A DNA stretch of 7,110 nt from Eubacteriales bacterium (GTDB lineage: Bacteria; Bacillota_A; Clostridia; Christensenellales; Aristaeellaceae). Location of the stretch: contig JAQUXV010000133.1 of assembly GCA_028692205.1 (NCBI GenBank), positions 1 to 7,110 on the forward strand. The letters run 5' to 3'. Under the pieces are notes generated by a model. It searched no databases. It was not told the origin of the DNA and saw nothing but the letters and a program-made list of their open reading frames with translations. Below, piece by piece: positions 6,137 to 7,110 of this stretch. Every line of letters begins with the position of its first letter. Position 1 is the first letter of the stretch. A program made the translations under genes and the position numbers.

Positions 6137-7000
6137 CTACAGTAAGGAAACCCCTTCCTTTGCCACGCGCGTAAGCCAGCATTTGCGCCACCGCTTGCGT
6201 AGCGTTCGAAAAGCGGTTTGCGCCTCCGCTTCGGTAGAAAAAGCGCCGAAAACAGCGGAGCCGCTGCCCGTCATCGTTGCGAAAGCCGCGCCGCAGGCCG
6301 TTAACGCCGCGATAGCTTCCGTAATCTGCGGGCGCTTGGCTTCAATCGCCTGATAAAGCACATTACCCGCTGTAACGGAAAGACGGGAATAATCCAAAGC
6401 CTTAAGCGCGTCTTGCGCGCCGTCCGTATGGGGATGGGCAACGCTGGTTAAAGAATCGAAGTCGGTAAACACCTCGCGCGTGGAAAGCGCTTTGCAGGGC
6501 TGCACAATCACAAGCGGCAAGGCGGGAAGCGGGGGAAGCGGCTCGATTTCCTCGCCGATGCCGCCCACGCGGGCAAAGCCGCCCGAAAGCAGAAATGGTA
6601 CGTCCGCGCCAATGGAAAGCCCAAGGCCAAATATTTTATTTTGGGAGAGATTGGTTTGCCAAAGCCGGTTCAAACCGATCAGCGCGGCTGCCGCGTCCGC
6701 GCTGCCGCCTCCCATGCCAGCCCCGACCGGCGCAAGCTTCTTCAGCGTAAAATGCGCGCCCTCTTTGCAGCCGGTTACGTCCCGCAGGGCGCGCGCCGCT
6801 TTCAACACCAGGTTGTCCGTTTCGGGCAGCCCGTCTCCGCCGATGATCGTTAAACTGAGGTCGTCTGACGGCTCTATGGTCAGTTCGTCGCCCAGCTCAA
6901 CGCTGCTCATCAGCATATCCATACGGTGGTATCCGTTTGCCTGACGTCCCAAAATATCCAAAGACCAGTTTATCTTTGCCCTGGCATGGAGAGTGAACAT
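6137..7000 (-). CDS. ispE: 4-diphosphocytidyl-2-C-methyl-D-erythritol kinase
   Basis: IspE phosphorylates 4-diphosphocytidyl-2-C-methyl-D-erythritol with ATP, a step of the cytoplasmic MEP pathway to isopentenyl diphosphate. At 287 aa it fits the family. GHMP-kinase landmarks are clear: AKIN at 8-11 with K9 (matching catalytic K10 of E. coli), GYH with H25, the ATP loop PVGAGMGGGSADAAA at 91-105, GADVPF at 131-136 with D133 (matching D141 of E. coli), and the third motif MTGSGSAVFG at 243-252. The usual AKINL reads AKINW here (W12), a small departure next to the catalytic lysine. It begins at the ATG complementary to 6998-7000, with AAGGGG about 9 nt upstream. It is convergent with the opp operon and divergent from the next gene, so it appears to be a single-gene unit here. 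No functional link to peptide uptake is apparent. Confidence 0.96.
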   Translation of the reverse strand: MFTLHARAKINWSLDILGRQANGYHRMDMLMSSVELGDELTIEPSDDLSLTIIGGDGLPETDNLVLKAARALRDVTGCKEGAHFTLKKLAPVGAGMGGGSADAAAALIGLNRLWQTNLSQNKIFGLGLSIGADVPFLLSGGFARVGGIGEEIEPLPPLPALPLVIVQPCKALSTREVFTDFDSLTSVAHPHTDGAQDALKALDYSRLSVTAGNVLYQAIEAKRPQITEAIAALTACGAAFATMTGSGSAVFGAFSTEAEAQTAFRTLRKRWRKCWLTRVAKEGVSLL

Positions 7001-7010
7001 TGCATACAGC

Positions 7011-7018
7011 CCCTTCTT
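7011..7018 (-). promoter_or_regulatory. Ribosome binding site of ispE
   Basis: Read on the minus strand this is AGAAGGGG, whose AAGGGG core ends 10 nt or less before the ispE ATG. It supports the start at 7000. Confidence 0.6.
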
Positions 7019-7033
7019 GTGCTATATTAACCT

Positions 7034-7042
7034 ATTATAACA
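7034..7042 (-). promoter_or_regulatory. Extended -10 promoter of ispE
   Basis: On the minus strand the sequence reads TGTTATAAT, a perfect TGnTATAAT extended -10. The region 17 nt upstream (TTTCAA) is only a weak -35 match, as is common for extended -10 promoters. Initiation would fall near 7027, giving a leader of about 27 nt that includes the ribosome binding site. Confidence 0.65.
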
Positions 7043-7063
7043 GTGTTTTTTAATTCTTGAAAT

Positions 7064-7071
7064 AGGGGAGG
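7064..7071 (+). promoter_or_regulatory. Ribosome binding site of the partial last gene
   Basis: AGGGGAGG ends 6 nt before the ATG at 7078. It is the main evidence that the short open frame at the window edge is a real gene. Confidence 0.65.
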
Positions 7072-7077
7072 CGGCGT

Positions 7078-7110
7078 ATGACGGCCAAGAAAGGGATTCC
7101 GATCCTGATA
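7078..7110 (+). CDS. Start of an unidentified protein, cut by the window edge
   Basis: Only 11 codons are visible, reading MTAKKGIPILI. Two lysines followed by hydrophobic residues could begin a membrane segment or signal peptide, but also an ordinary cytoplasmic strand. The gene is divergent from ispE, with 77 nt between the two starts. I do not recognise it and assign no function. Confidence 0.6.
   Translation, partial: MTAKKGIPILI

Overview
The window holds a complete five-gene oligopeptide ABC importer operon (oppA-oppB-oppC-oppD-oppF, plus strand, about 88-5875). It is followed by a convergent, complete ispE gene (minus strand, 6137-7000) and the first 11 codons of an unidentified plus-strand gene (7078 to the window edge). 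Strong AGGAGG-type ribosome binding sites, a TTG start on oppD, the opp gene order with the binding protein first, and OppC/OppD/OppF subtypes resembling the Ami/Opp importers of Firmicutes all suggest a Gram-positive anaerobe of the Clostridia type. G+C content looks moderate to slightly high by eye, but no computed composition supports the lineage call, so it is an inference.

Layout: a promoter-like extended -10 (3-11) and a short leader precede oppA. A strong intrinsic terminator (1741-1778) lies between oppA and oppB, followed by a weak candidate internal promoter. From oppB on, the genes are tightly coupled: oppB/oppC overlap by 8 nt, oppC/oppD are 7 nt apart, and oppD/oppF overlap by 4 nt. 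The 261-nt convergent gap (5876-6136) holds a long imperfect stem-loop (5926-5981) and a bidirectional-looking terminator (6036-6063) serving opp on one strand and ispE on the other. ispE starts from its own extended -10 promoter and is divergent from the partial last gene.

Working together: OppA captures peptides outside the membrane, OppB and OppC form the channel, and OppD and OppF are the paired cytoplasmic ATPases. The oppA/oppB terminator probably sets a high ratio of binding protein to permease. IspE is a separate housekeeping enzyme of the MEP isoprenoid pathway.

I see no mobile element, CRISPR array, RNA gene or clearly new system. The points most worth a second look are the loss of all four C-terminal cluster cysteines in OppD, an OppA signal peptide without a usable lipobox, a cysteine-rich OppA with a CxxC pair, and the unexplained stem-loop after oppF.
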